Assembly (NCBI GenBank): GCA_016219175.1
Contig: JACRCD010000076.1
Span: 62,001-126,000, forward strand
DNA: 64,000 nucleotides
Direction: 5' to 3'
From: Deltaproteobacteria bacterium
GTDB taxonomy: Bacteria; Desulfobacterota; Desulfobulbia; Desulfobulbales; SURF-16
In this document: positions 7,912 through 15,827 of the stretch, piece after piece
Numbering within the stretch: the stretch's first letter is position 1
Layout of the letters: every line of letters begins with the position of its first letter
Position numbers and translations under genes: made by a program
The notes under the pieces: model-generated
The model's database searches: none
The model's input: only the letters and a program-made list of their open reading frames with translations
What the model was told of the DNA's origin: nothing

Positions 7912-8115
7912 ATTGGTCTTGTTTGTCTTATTGGTCCTATTAGCCGGATTAGCTGGACCAGTCGAAATGATGGATTCCGGCTAGCAACATGCCGGAATGA
8001 CGGCAGGGCAATTTCGCAACCGGACAACGCTGCATCAGCCCGCTCGGACCAATCGGACCAGTCAGACCAACCAGACTAATCAGACCAGTAAGACCAGTAA
8101 GACCAATCAGACTAT
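7912..8115. repeat. Paired 9-bp-period arrays, inverted to each other
   Basis: Starting right after the preceding stop codon, five units read ATTGGTCTT, GTTTGTCTT, ATTGGTCCT, ATTAGCCGG, ATTAGCTGG (7912-7956). After about 85 bases, eight units of the approximate reverse complement run from 8044 to 8115 (TCGGACCAA, TCGGACCAG, TCAGACCAA, CCAGACTAA, TCAGACCAG, TAAGACCAG, TAAGACCAA, TCAGACTAT). The two halves could fold into a long hairpin between two convergent genes. A closely similar pair lies at 13431-13583. Confidence 0.8.
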
Positions 8116-9197
8116 TGAATAACCATCCAGCAGCGCATGGCCAGCCGGCCGGTTTTTTTATCCTTACCGCTGATCGTCACCCTGTTGATATGGCTCGACA
8201 GACCTTTGTCATTGTCAATAAAGATGGTACTCCCCTCAAGTTTGGCCCGCTGCCAGCCCAAGCCGGTCACGTAAATCCCCAGGGATTCCCGCTCGTATCT
8301 GTCCGGGTACAGAAGCGTGGCACCGAACCGTTTCACCCGGCCGTCCGCCAGGGGGGCCAGGTCCGGCTGTCTGGCGCTGATCGGCATATCCAGGTGGTTC
8401 AGCACCTCGGCAAAATGACTCATGGTGCTCCACTCCTTGCCGAGAATGGGCTCTCTCGGCATCAAAAACGGATCCGTATCCGCACTGATTACCCCGGGGT
8501 CCTGACTCATGATGGCCTCATAGCCCAGCCCCTTGATCTCCTGCAGGACAACGGAGTTGTACTCGCCATAGGGAATGGAAAATATCCTCGGTTTGTAGCC
8601 GAGCTTCTTGGCCAGCAGCTCCGACCCTTTTTGCAGATCAGCGCGAATCCAGGCCCGGTAAGCAGCGTCATCAAGCCCCTTGGGCCTGTCCGTCAGGCGG
8701 TAATGGGAGTAAGAGTGGTCCTGGAAATCAACCCCGGCCTGTTGCAGCTCCCGCGCCTGATCCCAGGTCATGTAGGCGGAGGTGTTGCCGTCAATGCCGT
8801 TCACCGTGGGGAATATGGTAAAAGGATAACCAAAGGACTTCAGTATCGGCCACGCCTTGTCGTAGATGCTGCGGAAGCCGTCATCAATGGTGATGACCAC
8901 GGCTTTTTCCGGCAGGGGTGTTTTATTTTTGATCGAAGCGACCAGATCGGTCAGGGGGATGACCTGGTAGTGGTTATTTTTAAGATAGTCCAGCTGCTCC
9001 CGGAATCGCTCCGGGCTGACATTGGTGGAGGGATATTTTGTCTCGCCGAAACGGTGATAGATCAGCACCGTGGCCCCGGCGCCATCAGCCGGCGCACCTT
9101 GGCCGGCAACAAGGCAGGCAGGGAAAACAAGAGCAAGAAAGAAGATGAAGTTTAATACACAACATCCCGGAATAATGCTCTTTTTACATCTTGACAT
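8112..9197 (-). CDS. Exported polysaccharide deacetylase (NodB family, PgaB-like)
   Basis: The mature enzyme follows a signal peptide (FIFFLALVFPACLVAG). It has the NodB motifs: VVITIDDGFRS (catalytic Asp-Asp), DHSYSH (metal-binding His pair) and FSIPYGEYN. These are carbohydrate-esterase family 4 marks; members such as PgaB deacetylate poly-N-acetylglucosamine in the periplasm. About 360 residues. I take ATG 9197 (MSRCKKSII) as the start because longer frames run far into the upstream gene and lack a signal peptide at the N-terminus. It overlaps the end of the upstream glucosaminidase gene by 14 bases, so the two are an operon acting on cell-envelope glycans. The exact polysaccharide is unknown. 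Confidence 0.87.
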   Translation of the reverse strand: MSRCKKSIIPGCCVLNFIFFLALVFPACLVAGQGAPADGAGATVLIYHRFGETKYPSTNVSPERFREQLDYLKNNHYQVIPLTDLVASIKNKTPLPEKAVVITIDDGFRSIYDKAWPILKSFGYPFTIFPTVNGIDGNTSAYMTWDQARELQQAGVDFQDHSYSHYRLTDRPKGLDDAAYRAWIRADLQKGSELLAKKLGYKPRIFSIPYGEYNSVVLQEIKGLGYEAIMSQDPGVISADTDPFLMPREPILGKEWSTMSHFAEVLNHLDMPISARQPDLAPLADGRVKRFGATLLYPDRYERESLGIYVTGLGWQRAKLEGSTIFIDNDKGLSSHINRVTISGKDKKTGRLAMRCWMVIQ

Positions 9198-10287
9198 ATT
9201 GAGCGCCCCGCAGGGAAACCACGTTCTGGGGTTCAGGCGGTAGCTGAAAATTTTCAGCCAGCTCCAGGGCATCGAATTTACGCAGTTCATTGGTGACGAT
9301 GATCTGTTTCACATCGGCGATATAGGAATCCCGCCTTTCCGAATAGTTGAGCAGACCGTCGGCCAGGGACATGGAGTTGCCGGTGCGGCTGCGCAGTTGC
9401 CGCAGCTCGGCGTAGGCCGGCAGCCGGTTAATCATCAGCAGGTAGGCGCGCAGGGAATCAAGCAGGGAATCGAACATGGCCACCTTGTGGGAAGCGCCCT
9501 GCTCAAGGCTGGCCGGGATGATGCCCTCTTCGCCCCAGGTCCAGATGCCGAAGAGATTATTACCCTCGGCGGCAAAGCGGGAACTCCCCCAGCAGGATTC
9601 CAGGGCGCCCTGGGCCAGAATAAGGCTGAGCGGCAGCCCTTCCACCCGCAGGAGCAGATCCTCCTTGGAGTTGGTGCGGTATTTCCAGGTAAGACGCTCA
9701 AGGATCTCAATCTCCATCTCGCTCACGGTGCGCGGCCAGACGGTTGTATGGTCAAAGGACAGAAAGTCGCGGCCGTCATCAAGTTTGGCCATGATGGAGT
9801 GCAGGGTCTTCTTTTCCTGCTCTATCTCCTGGAGAGCGATGAGGCTGATGGGCAGCAGGGTGTTGATAAAGGCCTTTTTCTTGGTTTCCACATCCAGGCT
9901 GTTCATATCCTGGGGCAGGTTGGCGAATATGACCGGCGAAACGGGCGCATCCTTGCCGATATCCCAGAGATTTCTGCTGCGCAGATTGTCAAGCAGGTCC
10001 TCGGAGGAATCAACCCGCACGGCGCGCAGGGCGTCCCTGCTGATCTTTTGCGTCATTTTTTTACCGGAAAGGTTTGACGCCGGCGGACGGCGGGCCAGGA
10101 GCACCAGCAGCAGACACAGGCAGCACAGGCCGAAGACGAGGCTGACGGCGATGATTCTGTATTCCGGGCGGACGGGTGGCGCGGAGCGCGCCACTTTTCC
10201 CGGCCTGTTGAACAGCTGGGAGCGGCCGGTCAGGTCAGCTTTGAGATAGCCGTTGCCCGAGAAGCTTATCTTCTGATTGATCTTCAT
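9184..10287 (-). CDS. Membrane-anchored glucosaminidase (Bax-like, GH73-type)
   Basis: The 367-aa protein has one membrane segment near residues 45-65 (AVSLVFGLCCLCLLLVLLA) and a periplasmic part. The glucosaminidase motif is clear in AQGALESCWGSSRF (catalytic glutamate) followed by EGNNLFGIWTW and, near the end, YSERRDSYIADV. This is the layout of Bax/FlgJ-like N-acetylglucosaminidases that cut peptidoglycan or related glycans. I prefer ATG 10287 (MKINQKISFS) over 10350 because the extra 21 residues overlap a repeat-rich intergenic region, although no strong ribosome-binding site is seen at either. It overlaps the deacetylase gene downstream by 14 bases. Confidence 0.85.
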   Translation of the reverse strand: MKINQKISFSGNGYLKADLTGRSQLFNRPGKVARSAPPVRPEYRIIAVSLVFGLCCLCLLLVLLARRPPASNLSGKKMTQKISRDALRAVRVDSSEDLLDNLRSRNLWDIGKDAPVSPVIFANLPQDMNSLDVETKKKAFINTLLPISLIALQEIEQEKKTLHSIMAKLDDGRDFLSFDHTTVWPRTVSEMEIEILERLTWKYRTNSKEDLLLRVEGLPLSLILAQGALESCWGSSRFAAEGNNLFGIWTWGEEGIIPASLEQGASHKVAMFDSLLDSLRAYLLMINRLPAYAELRQLRSRTGNSMSLADGLLNYSERRDSYIADVKQIIVTNELRKFDALELAENFQLPPEPQNVVSLRGAQYVKM

Positions 10288-10301
10288 AAAATCGCTGTCA
10301 A

Positions 10302-10530
10302 ATGAGGTTTCTGCAAAATGACGACAATGGCGTTTCGTCATTCCGGGCAAACGCGGCGCGACCCGGAATCCATTGTGCTTTCCGGATTCCGGCTAACCGC
10401 CATCTCCGCAAGCGGGAACAACGAAGCATGAAAGTCCGGCGCTCCGGCCTGGTCGGTTTCGAGCACCGTCGACTTTCATATAAAAGGCCTGCCGGAATGA
10501 CGGCTTTTTTCGACCCTTGCAAGAGGCTTA
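10302..10530. repeat. Repeat-rich intergenic block, degenerate relative of the 5.4-kb MITE
   Basis: The gap 10288-10755 has no convincing gene. It contains a 10-bp perfect inverted repeat, GTCATTCCGG (10337-10346) with CCGGAATGAC (10492-10501). Outer borders are GAGGTTTCTGCAAAATGACG (from 10303) and CCTTGCAAGAGGCTT (ending about 10530), which resemble the ends of the 5383-5514 element in inverted orientation. I read it as an old copy of that element or a relative. Confidence 0.55.
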
Positions 10531-10755
10531 AACTATTGCCAAAAAGTGTGCGGTACACTGAATTCATACCACAGCGGCCCGGTATTTGAATCTGCAACAC
10601 TATATATTGCGTTACACTAAAAATCAAACCTATTATTTCCCGGTCCGGCCACCCCGGGTTCCATAACGAAAAGTTGTCAAAAAAAAGTGAACAGGGTAAA
10701 AGACAGGAGTCAAACCGGCCGCACATATACCAATTTAATCTCCGGGAGGAAAGAT

Positions 10756-11370
10756 ATGATTTACCGACTGCTTGTTTTTTTTCTGCTGCTCAGTCAGCCC
10801 CTGTTCGCCCAGGCGGCGGATGCACCCGCCCTTGCCCCCGCGCCGGCGGCGCCCGCCGCCTCGGCCGGCAAGGGAAGGATTGTCATGGAGACCACCATGG
10901 GCACCATCAAAATCGAGCTTTTTGACGACAAGGCCCCTATCACCTGCAAAAATTTCCGCCGGTACGTCTTTGAGGGATTTTTCAACGGCCTCATCTTCCA
11001 CCGGGTCATTCCCGGCTTTGTCATCCAGGGCGGCGGTTTTGAACCGGGCATGAAACAGAAGCCCACCCACGAACCCATTGTCAATGAGGCGGACAACGGT
11101 CTGAAAAACACCAGGGGCACCCTGTCCATGGCCCGCACCCAGGACATTTACAGCGCCACCAGCCAGTTCTTCATCAACGTGGTGGACAACAAGTCCCTTG
11201 ATCACCGGGGAAAAACACCGGCCGGTTTCGGCTATGCCGTTTTCGCCAAGGTTGTTGAAGGCATGGAAGTTGCCGACAAGATCGTCGCCACGCCCACCGG
11301 CCAGAAGGGTTTTTACCAGGATGTGCCCAAAACGGACATGGTGATGCTTAAGGTGTACGAGGAGAAGTAG
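10756..11370 (+). CDS. Exported cyclophilin-type peptidyl-prolyl isomerase
   Basis: This 204-aa protein starts with a signal peptide (LLVFFLLLSQPLFAQAA), then an Ala/Pro-rich spacer, then a cyclophilin domain with FHRVIPGFVIQGGGF (catalytic Arg), GTLSMART, SATSQFFINVVDN and GYAVFAKVVEGM. It therefore folds proteins in the periplasm. GGGAGGAAAGAT precedes ATG 10756, a strong ribosome-binding site that rules out a longer start at 10687. No close partner gene is present: an 8-bp array begins after the stop and the next gene is convergent. Confidence 0.95.
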   Translation: MIYRLLVFFLLLSQPLFAQAADAPALAPAPAAPAASAGKGRIVMETTMGTIKIELFDDKAPITCKNFRRYVFEGFFNGLIFHRVIPGFVIQGGGFEPGMKQKPTHEPIVNEADNGLKNTRGTLSMARTQDIYSATSQFFINVVDNKSLDHRGKTPAGFGYAVFAKVVEGMEVADKIVATPTGQKGFYQDVPKTDMVMLKVYEEK

Positions 11371-11371
11371 C

Positions 11372-11435
11372 GTTTCAGCGCTTGAGCGATCCAGCGTTCA
11401 AGCGTTCAAGCGTTCAAGCGTTGGAACGTTCCAAC
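11372..11435. repeat. 8-bp-period tandem array between convergent genes
   Basis: Eight 8-base units follow the cyclophilin stop codon: GTTTCAGC, GCTTGAGC, GATCCAGC, GTTCAAGC three times, GTTGGAAC, GTTCCAAC. It ends one base before the stop codon of the convergent topoisomerase gene. The array resembles the one at 6785-6840. Its last two units form a local palindrome (TTGGAACGTTCCAA). Confidence 0.8.
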
Positions 11436-11436
11436 G

Positions 11437-13422
11437 CTACTTCTTCCCCTCGTCAAACAGGGACAGGATCTTCGGGTCCTGCCCCTCTTCCTCTTTCTTT
11501 TCCTTCATCTCATCTATCCTGCGCACGACCCGGCTCGACACCCGCTTGCCCCTGGCCACCGACCCCTTGATGAGAAATTCGTCGAAACAGAAATCCTCAT
11601 AATTTTTCTTGGCCCTTTTGGACGGCCTGAGGTGGATGCGCACCTTGCTCCCCTCGCCCAGGGAAAGAAACATGATGCGGGATCGCGCGTGCGTGGGGAA
11701 AAGATGATACTCCTTTTCCAGAATGAATTTGGGACAATGAAAACGCTTGATATAGCAGAGGTCTTCTTCCCCATCCAGATAGATGGCGTTGAACACCTGC
11801 TTTTCATCAACCCTGCCCACCCAGTAAAGATCAGGGCCGACAAAAACCTTGTCGGCCACATGAATCACCTTGTAGACCCCGTTTCTGAAAATCAGCAGCA
11901 GCTTGTCGTATTCCGAGCAGGCAAAGAAGCGGTCACAGTCGGTCTTGACCTGATGGCCCAGGAAACCGCTCTCCCGATGATAGCCCACGGTGAGATTGGA
12001 CAGGGCCACGTCCCGGGCCTCAACCTCGGAAAAGGTGGTGATTTCCGTGCAGCGCGGGTAAAGATGGCCATAGGTGGCAAGCAGTTTGTCAAGGTAGCGC
12101 AGGCTGAAGGCGACCATGTCCCGCAGATCCTTTTCCACCTGCCGCATGCGGTCCTGCACCTCTTTGATTTCCTTAAGTTTTTTATCGATGTCATAGCGGG
12201 AGATGCGGCGGATGCGGATCTCAAGCAGCCGCTCGATGTCGTCTTTGCTGACGTCGCGCAGCAATCTGTCCCGGAAAGGGGCCAGGGCCTCGGCCACCGC
12301 GCTGACCACCAGCTTGTAACTGGTGCATTCCTCGATTTTTTTATAGAGCCGCTCCTCGATGAAAATCTGCTCCAGCAGATGGGCGTGCAGTTTTTCCCGC
12401 AAACGGTCCAGCTCGATGGTCAGCTCTGTTTCCAGATCACGCTTGAGCTTGGCCGTGTTGTTGATGAGCAGCTCGGAAAGCGGGATGTTGACCGGCCTGT
12501 TGTCGCGGATGGCCGTCAGATTGGGGCTGATGGGCACCTCGCAGTCCGAGAAGGCGTAGAGCGCCCGGATAGTATCCTCGGCGTAAATGCCGCGGGCCAG
12601 CTTGATCTCGATCTCCACCTCTTCGGCGGTATAATCGTTGATGGAAACGATCTTGATCTTGCCCTGTTTGGCCGCCTTCTCGATGCTTTCCATGAGCGAC
12701 AGGGTAGTGGTGGTGTAGGGGATCTCTTTAATCAGGATGGTCTTGTCGTTTTTTTCGACAATTTTCGCCCGGCACCTGATCTTGCCGTTGCCGTCGTTAT
12801 AGCCCGTGACATCCATGAGCCCGCCCTGGGGAAAATCAGGGAAAAGCTCAAAGGATTCGCCGCGCAAAATCTTTTTCTGGGCCTCGATGAGTTCGCGGAA
12901 ATTATGGGGCATGATCTTGGTGGCCATGCCCACGGCGATACCGTCCGCGCCCTGCAGCAGCAGGAGCGGCAGTTTGGCGGGCAAGGTAACGGGCTCCTGC
13001 ATGCGGCCGTCATAGGAATCGGCGAACTCGGTCAGATCCTTGTTGAACAGGATCTCCCTGGCCAGCGGGGTGAGGCGGCACTCGATATAACGGGCCGCCG
13101 ACGGGCCGTCGCCGGTGAAGATGTTGCCGAAGTTGCCCTGGCGTTCGATGAGATAGCCCTTGTTGGCCAGATTGACCAGGGCCCCGAAGATGGACTGGTC
13201 GCCGTGGGGATGGAGTTTCATGGTCTCGCCCACCACGTTGGCCACCTTGTTGAAGCGGCCGTCATCCATGTTGAACAGGGTCTGCATGATGCGGCGCTGC
13301 ACGGGCTTGAGGCCGTCGGTCACATCGGGGATGGCGCGCTCCTTGATGACGTAGGAGGTGTAGTCCAGGAAATTCTCGTCAAAGAGCTTATGCAGGGAGC
13401 CGTATTCGGTCAGGGTTTCCAT
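11437..13422 (-). CDS. parC: DNA topoisomerase IV subunit A
   Basis: This 661-aa type IIA topoisomerase breakage-reunion subunit has the GDQSIFGALVNLAN region after HPH and the catalytic tyrosine Tyr112 preceded by Arg111 (GPSAARYIE). The N-terminal winged-helix (LKPVQRRIMQTLFN), tower and coiled-coil regions follow. The C-terminal beta-pinwheel is short and ends in a Lys/Glu-rich tail (RIDEMKEKKEEEGQ). The length is nearer the shorter ParC-like forms than GyrA (over 800 aa), and it sits directly downstream of a ParE/GyrB-type gene, so topoisomerase IV (chromosome decatenation) is the better call. The two genes are separated by about 156 bases filled by a 9-bp repeat array. Confidence 0.9.
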   Translation of the reverse strand: METLTEYGSLHKLFDENFLDYTSYVIKERAIPDVTDGLKPVQRRIMQTLFNMDDGRFNKVANVVGETMKLHPHGDQSIFGALVNLANKGYLIERQGNFGNIFTGDGPSAARYIECRLTPLAREILFNKDLTEFADSYDGRMQEPVTLPAKLPLLLLQGADGIAVGMATKIMPHNFRELIEAQKKILRGESFELFPDFPQGGLMDVTGYNDGNGKIRCRAKIVEKNDKTILIKEIPYTTTTLSLMESIEKAAKQGKIKIVSINDYTAEEVEIEIKLARGIYAEDTIRALYAFSDCEVPISPNLTAIRDNRPVNIPLSELLINNTAKLKRDLETELTIELDRLREKLHAHLLEQIFIEERLYKKIEECTSYKLVVSAVAEALAPFRDRLLRDVSKDDIERLLEIRIRRISRYDIDKKLKEIKEVQDRMRQVEKDLRDMVAFSLRYLDKLLATYGHLYPRCTEITTFSEVEARDVALSNLTVGYHRESGFLGHQVKTDCDRFFACSEYDKLLLIFRNGVYKVIHVADKVFVGPDLYWVGRVDEKQVFNAIYLDGEEDLCYIKRFHCPKFILEKEYHLFPTHARSRIMFLSLGEGSKVRIHLRPSKRAKKNYEDFCFDEFLIKGSVARGKRVSSRVVRRIDEMKEKKEEEGQDPKILSLFDEGKK

Positions 13423-13430
13423 ATATTTTG

Positions 13431-13583
13431 TCCAATTAGTCCGATTGGTCTTATTGGTCTTATTGGTCTTATTGGTCTTATTGGTCTTATTGGTCCGACT
13501 GTCAGACCAGTCAGACCAGTTAGACCAGTTAGACCAGTTAGACCAGGCAGACCAGTTAGACCAGTCAGACCAGTCAGACTAAA
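13431..13583. repeat. Two inverted 9-bp arrays between parE and parC
   Basis: Five exact copies of ATTGGTCTT run from 13444 to 13488, with variant units on each side. From 13503 to 13574 eight copies of the near-complementary unit YAGACCAGT follow (one with final G). The halves could pair into a long imperfect hairpin in the parE-parC transcript. The array reaches the last codons of parE. The same arrangement, more degenerate, is at 7912-8115. Confidence 0.85.
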
Positions 13584-15408
13584 CAAGATAATTCATGATG
13601 TACTCTTTGCGCACCGGGGTATTCTTCCCCATGTAAAAGGAGAGGAGCTTCGGCACGTCGCTTAGCCGGTCGATGTTGACCTGCTGCAGCCGGATATTGT
13701 CGCCGATGAACTGCTTGAACTCCCGGGGGGATATCTCGCCCAGCCCCTTGAAGCGGGTAATCTCAACCTGGCTGTCACCCTTGCCCCTGCCTTTTAATTC
13801 CTTTTCCGCCAGCTCTTTTTCCTTTTCCGAATAACAGTATCTGGTTTCCTTTTTGTTGCGCACCCGGAAAAGGGGGGTCTCCAGGATATAGACATGGCCC
13901 CTTTTCACCAGGTTTTCAAAATAGGTGAGAAAGAAGGTGAGCAGCAGGTTTCTGATGTGCAGCCCGTCCACGTCGGCGTCGGTGGCCAGGATCACCTTGT
14001 CGTAGCGGAGCCCGCCCACCGACTCTTCGATGTTCAAGGCCCGCATCATGTTGTACATCTCCTCGTTTTTGTAGAGCAGCGCCATGGACTGGCCGTAGAC
14101 ATTCATCGGCTTACCCTTCAGGGAAAAGACGGCCTGGGTCATGGGATCACGGGAGCTGACAATGGAGCCCGAGGCGGACTGGCCCTCGGTGATGAAAACC
14201 ATGTTCTCGCGGCCCGGCTGGGATGGGTTCTCCTTGGTGGGGTGGTACTTGCAATCCTTGAGCTGGGGCACGCGGATGGCCACCTTCTTGGCCTTGGCCT
14301 TGGCCTCGGTGCGCACATGCTGCAGCTCCTTGCGCACCCTCTCGTTCTGCTGGATCTTGTCGATCAGCACCTCGGCCACTTCTTTTTCCTTGTAGAGGTA
14401 GTCGCAGACAAAATCCTTGACCCGGTTGACGATGGTCCCCCGTATCTCCGTGTTGCCCAGCTTGTTTTTGGTCTGGGACTCGAAGATGGGGTCCTTGATC
14501 TTCACCGCCACCGTGCCGACAATACCCTCCCGCACGTCGTCGCCGGAAAATTTTTTACCGGTAAACTCGTTGACTCCTTTGAGTATCCCCTCCCGGAAGG
14601 CGGAAAGATGGGTGCCGCCTTCGTTGGTATAGGTGCCGTTGACAAAGGAAAAATAGTTTTCGCCGTAACCCTCCGTATGGCAGAAGGCAAATTCCAGGGT
14701 TTCGTCCTTATGGTACAGGGGCTGGTAAAGCCGTCCTTCATCAATCTCGTTATCAAGCAGGTCGAGCAGGCCGTTGGCGGAAAAAAAACATTCCTTATCC
14801 AGGTAAAGTTTGAGACCGGCGTTGAGGTAGGCATAACGCCACAGCCTTTTTCTGACAAAATCGAGATTGAAGACAAATTCCTCGAAATGGTTCCGGTTGG
14901 GCACGAACTCGACCAGGGTGCCGTTCTTTTCCGCGCTCTCCCCTTCCTCCTGCTCTTGCAGGATGCCTTCGGCAAAAGTCGCCCTGGCGAATCTGCCCTC
15001 CCGGTAAGAGGTGACGGTGAAGTCTTCGGACAGGGCATTGACGGCCTTGGTGCCGACCCCGTTTAGGCCCACTGAAAACTGAAAGACATCGGTATTGTAT
15101 TTGGCGCCGGTGTTGATGACCGAAACGCACTCCACCAGCTTGCCGAGCGGGATGCCGCGCCCGAAATCACGAATCCTGACCCGGGTCGTCTCCCCCTCGA
15201 TAATGGTGATCATGACCTTCTTGCCCGCCCCCATGATGAATTCGTCAACGGCGTTATCGATGACCTCTTTAAGCAGGATATAGATGCCGTCATCGGGATG
15301 GGAACCGTTGCCGAGCCGGCCGATATACATACCCGGACGGAGACGGATATGCTCAAGCGAACTTAAGGTTTTTATTTTTGATTCATCGTAAGCGGCTGTT
15401 GCGGACAT
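13579..15408 (-). CDS. parE: DNA topoisomerase IV subunit B
   Basis: This 609-aa ATPase subunit has the GHKL motif VIDNAVDEF, the G2 box RIRDFGRGIP, a G-x-x-G-like segment (GLNGVGTKAVNAL), and the Toprim part with TEGQSASGS (catalytic Glu) and LATDADVDGLHI (Mg-binding DxDxDG). The C-terminus carries RFKGLGEI and the PRxFKQF segment typical of ParE/GyrB. It is shorter than GyrB of many proteobacteria (about 800 aa). It provides ATP-driven strand passage together with ParC encoded just downstream. The start is ATG 15408 (MSATAAYDES). Confidence 0.92.
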   Translation of the reverse strand: MSATAAYDESKIKTLSSLEHIRLRPGMYIGRLGNGSHPDDGIYILLKEVIDNAVDEFIMGAGKKVMITIIEGETTRVRIRDFGRGIPLGKLVECVSVINTGAKYNTDVFQFSVGLNGVGTKAVNALSEDFTVTSYREGRFARATFAEGILQEQEEGESAEKNGTLVEFVPNRNHFEEFVFNLDFVRKRLWRYAYLNAGLKLYLDKECFFSANGLLDLLDNEIDEGRLYQPLYHKDETLEFAFCHTEGYGENYFSFVNGTYTNEGGTHLSAFREGILKGVNEFTGKKFSGDDVREGIVGTVAVKIKDPIFESQTKNKLGNTEIRGTIVNRVKDFVCDYLYKEKEVAEVLIDKIQQNERVRKELQHVRTEAKAKAKKVAIRVPQLKDCKYHPTKENPSQPGRENMVFITEGQSASGSIVSSRDPMTQAVFSLKGKPMNVYGQSMALLYKNEEMYNMMRALNIEESVGGLRYDKVILATDADVDGLHIRNLLLTFFLTYFENLVKRGHVYILETPLFRVRNKKETRYCYSEKEKELAEKELKGRGKGDSQVEITRFKGLGEISPREFKQFIGDNIRLQQVNIDRLSDVPKLLSFYMGKNTPVRKEYIMNYLV

Positions 15409-15592
15409 GATAGGCGTATGACAAAATAAAGGTTAAGGGTTTCCGGGATATTTTGCGTTACATTCTATATCCCTCTTTCCGGCCGGACGCAACCTCAATA
15501 ACAATGATTTTTGCAATGGTTTGAGAAAAATCCTTGCCTCCGTGGCTAGTTACGTTAATGTTATTTTTTTATATCAGTTTGATTAGGTTGTG

Positions 15593-15757
15593 GACTAATA
15601 GACTATTAAACTATTAGGCTATTAGGCGTTAGTCACCGCGTGCGCAACAAAACACCCGTTGCGCCACCCTACGCGTTGCCCTTGGAAAATGTCGTTATTC
15701 CGCTTGATTATGGCGGGATGGCGTAGGGTGGGCACGGCCTCATCGTGCCCACCGGGA
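15593..15757. repeat. 8-bp array followed by two REP palindromes
   Basis: The 419-base gap 15409-15827 holds no convincing gene. At 15593-15632 lie five 8-base units (GACTAATA, GACTATTA, AACTATTA, GGCTATTA, GGCGTTAG). A type B REP follows at 15638-15674 (GCGTGCGCAAC paired with GTTGCGCCACC), and a type A REP at 15728-15752 (GTGGGCACG with CGTGCCCAC). Promoters for the divergent parE and pepF genes must also lie here, but I cannot place them reliably. Confidence 0.75.
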
Positions 15758-15827
15758 TTGGCGTGGCGTTACAACCGGGCTCGTCACCGCGATCGACCAC
15801 CAACATATAAAGAAAGGACTTGTTATC

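Noticed and set aside
9198-9290. N-terminal extension of the polysaccharide deacetylase
   Set aside because: It lies within the upstream glucosaminidase gene and would hide the signal peptide.
7912-13583. CRISPR array for the short tandem arrays
   Set aside because: Units are 7-9 bases with no unique spacers and no cas genes are present.
11632-13665. 677-codon plus-strand open frame opposite parC
   Set aside because: It is a shadow of a strongly supported parC gene on the other strand. Its low-complexity end (GLIGLIG, RPVRPV) is translation of the 9-bp array.
13894-15066. 390-codon plus-strand frame opposite parE
   Set aside because: Shadow of parE; no recognisable protein family.
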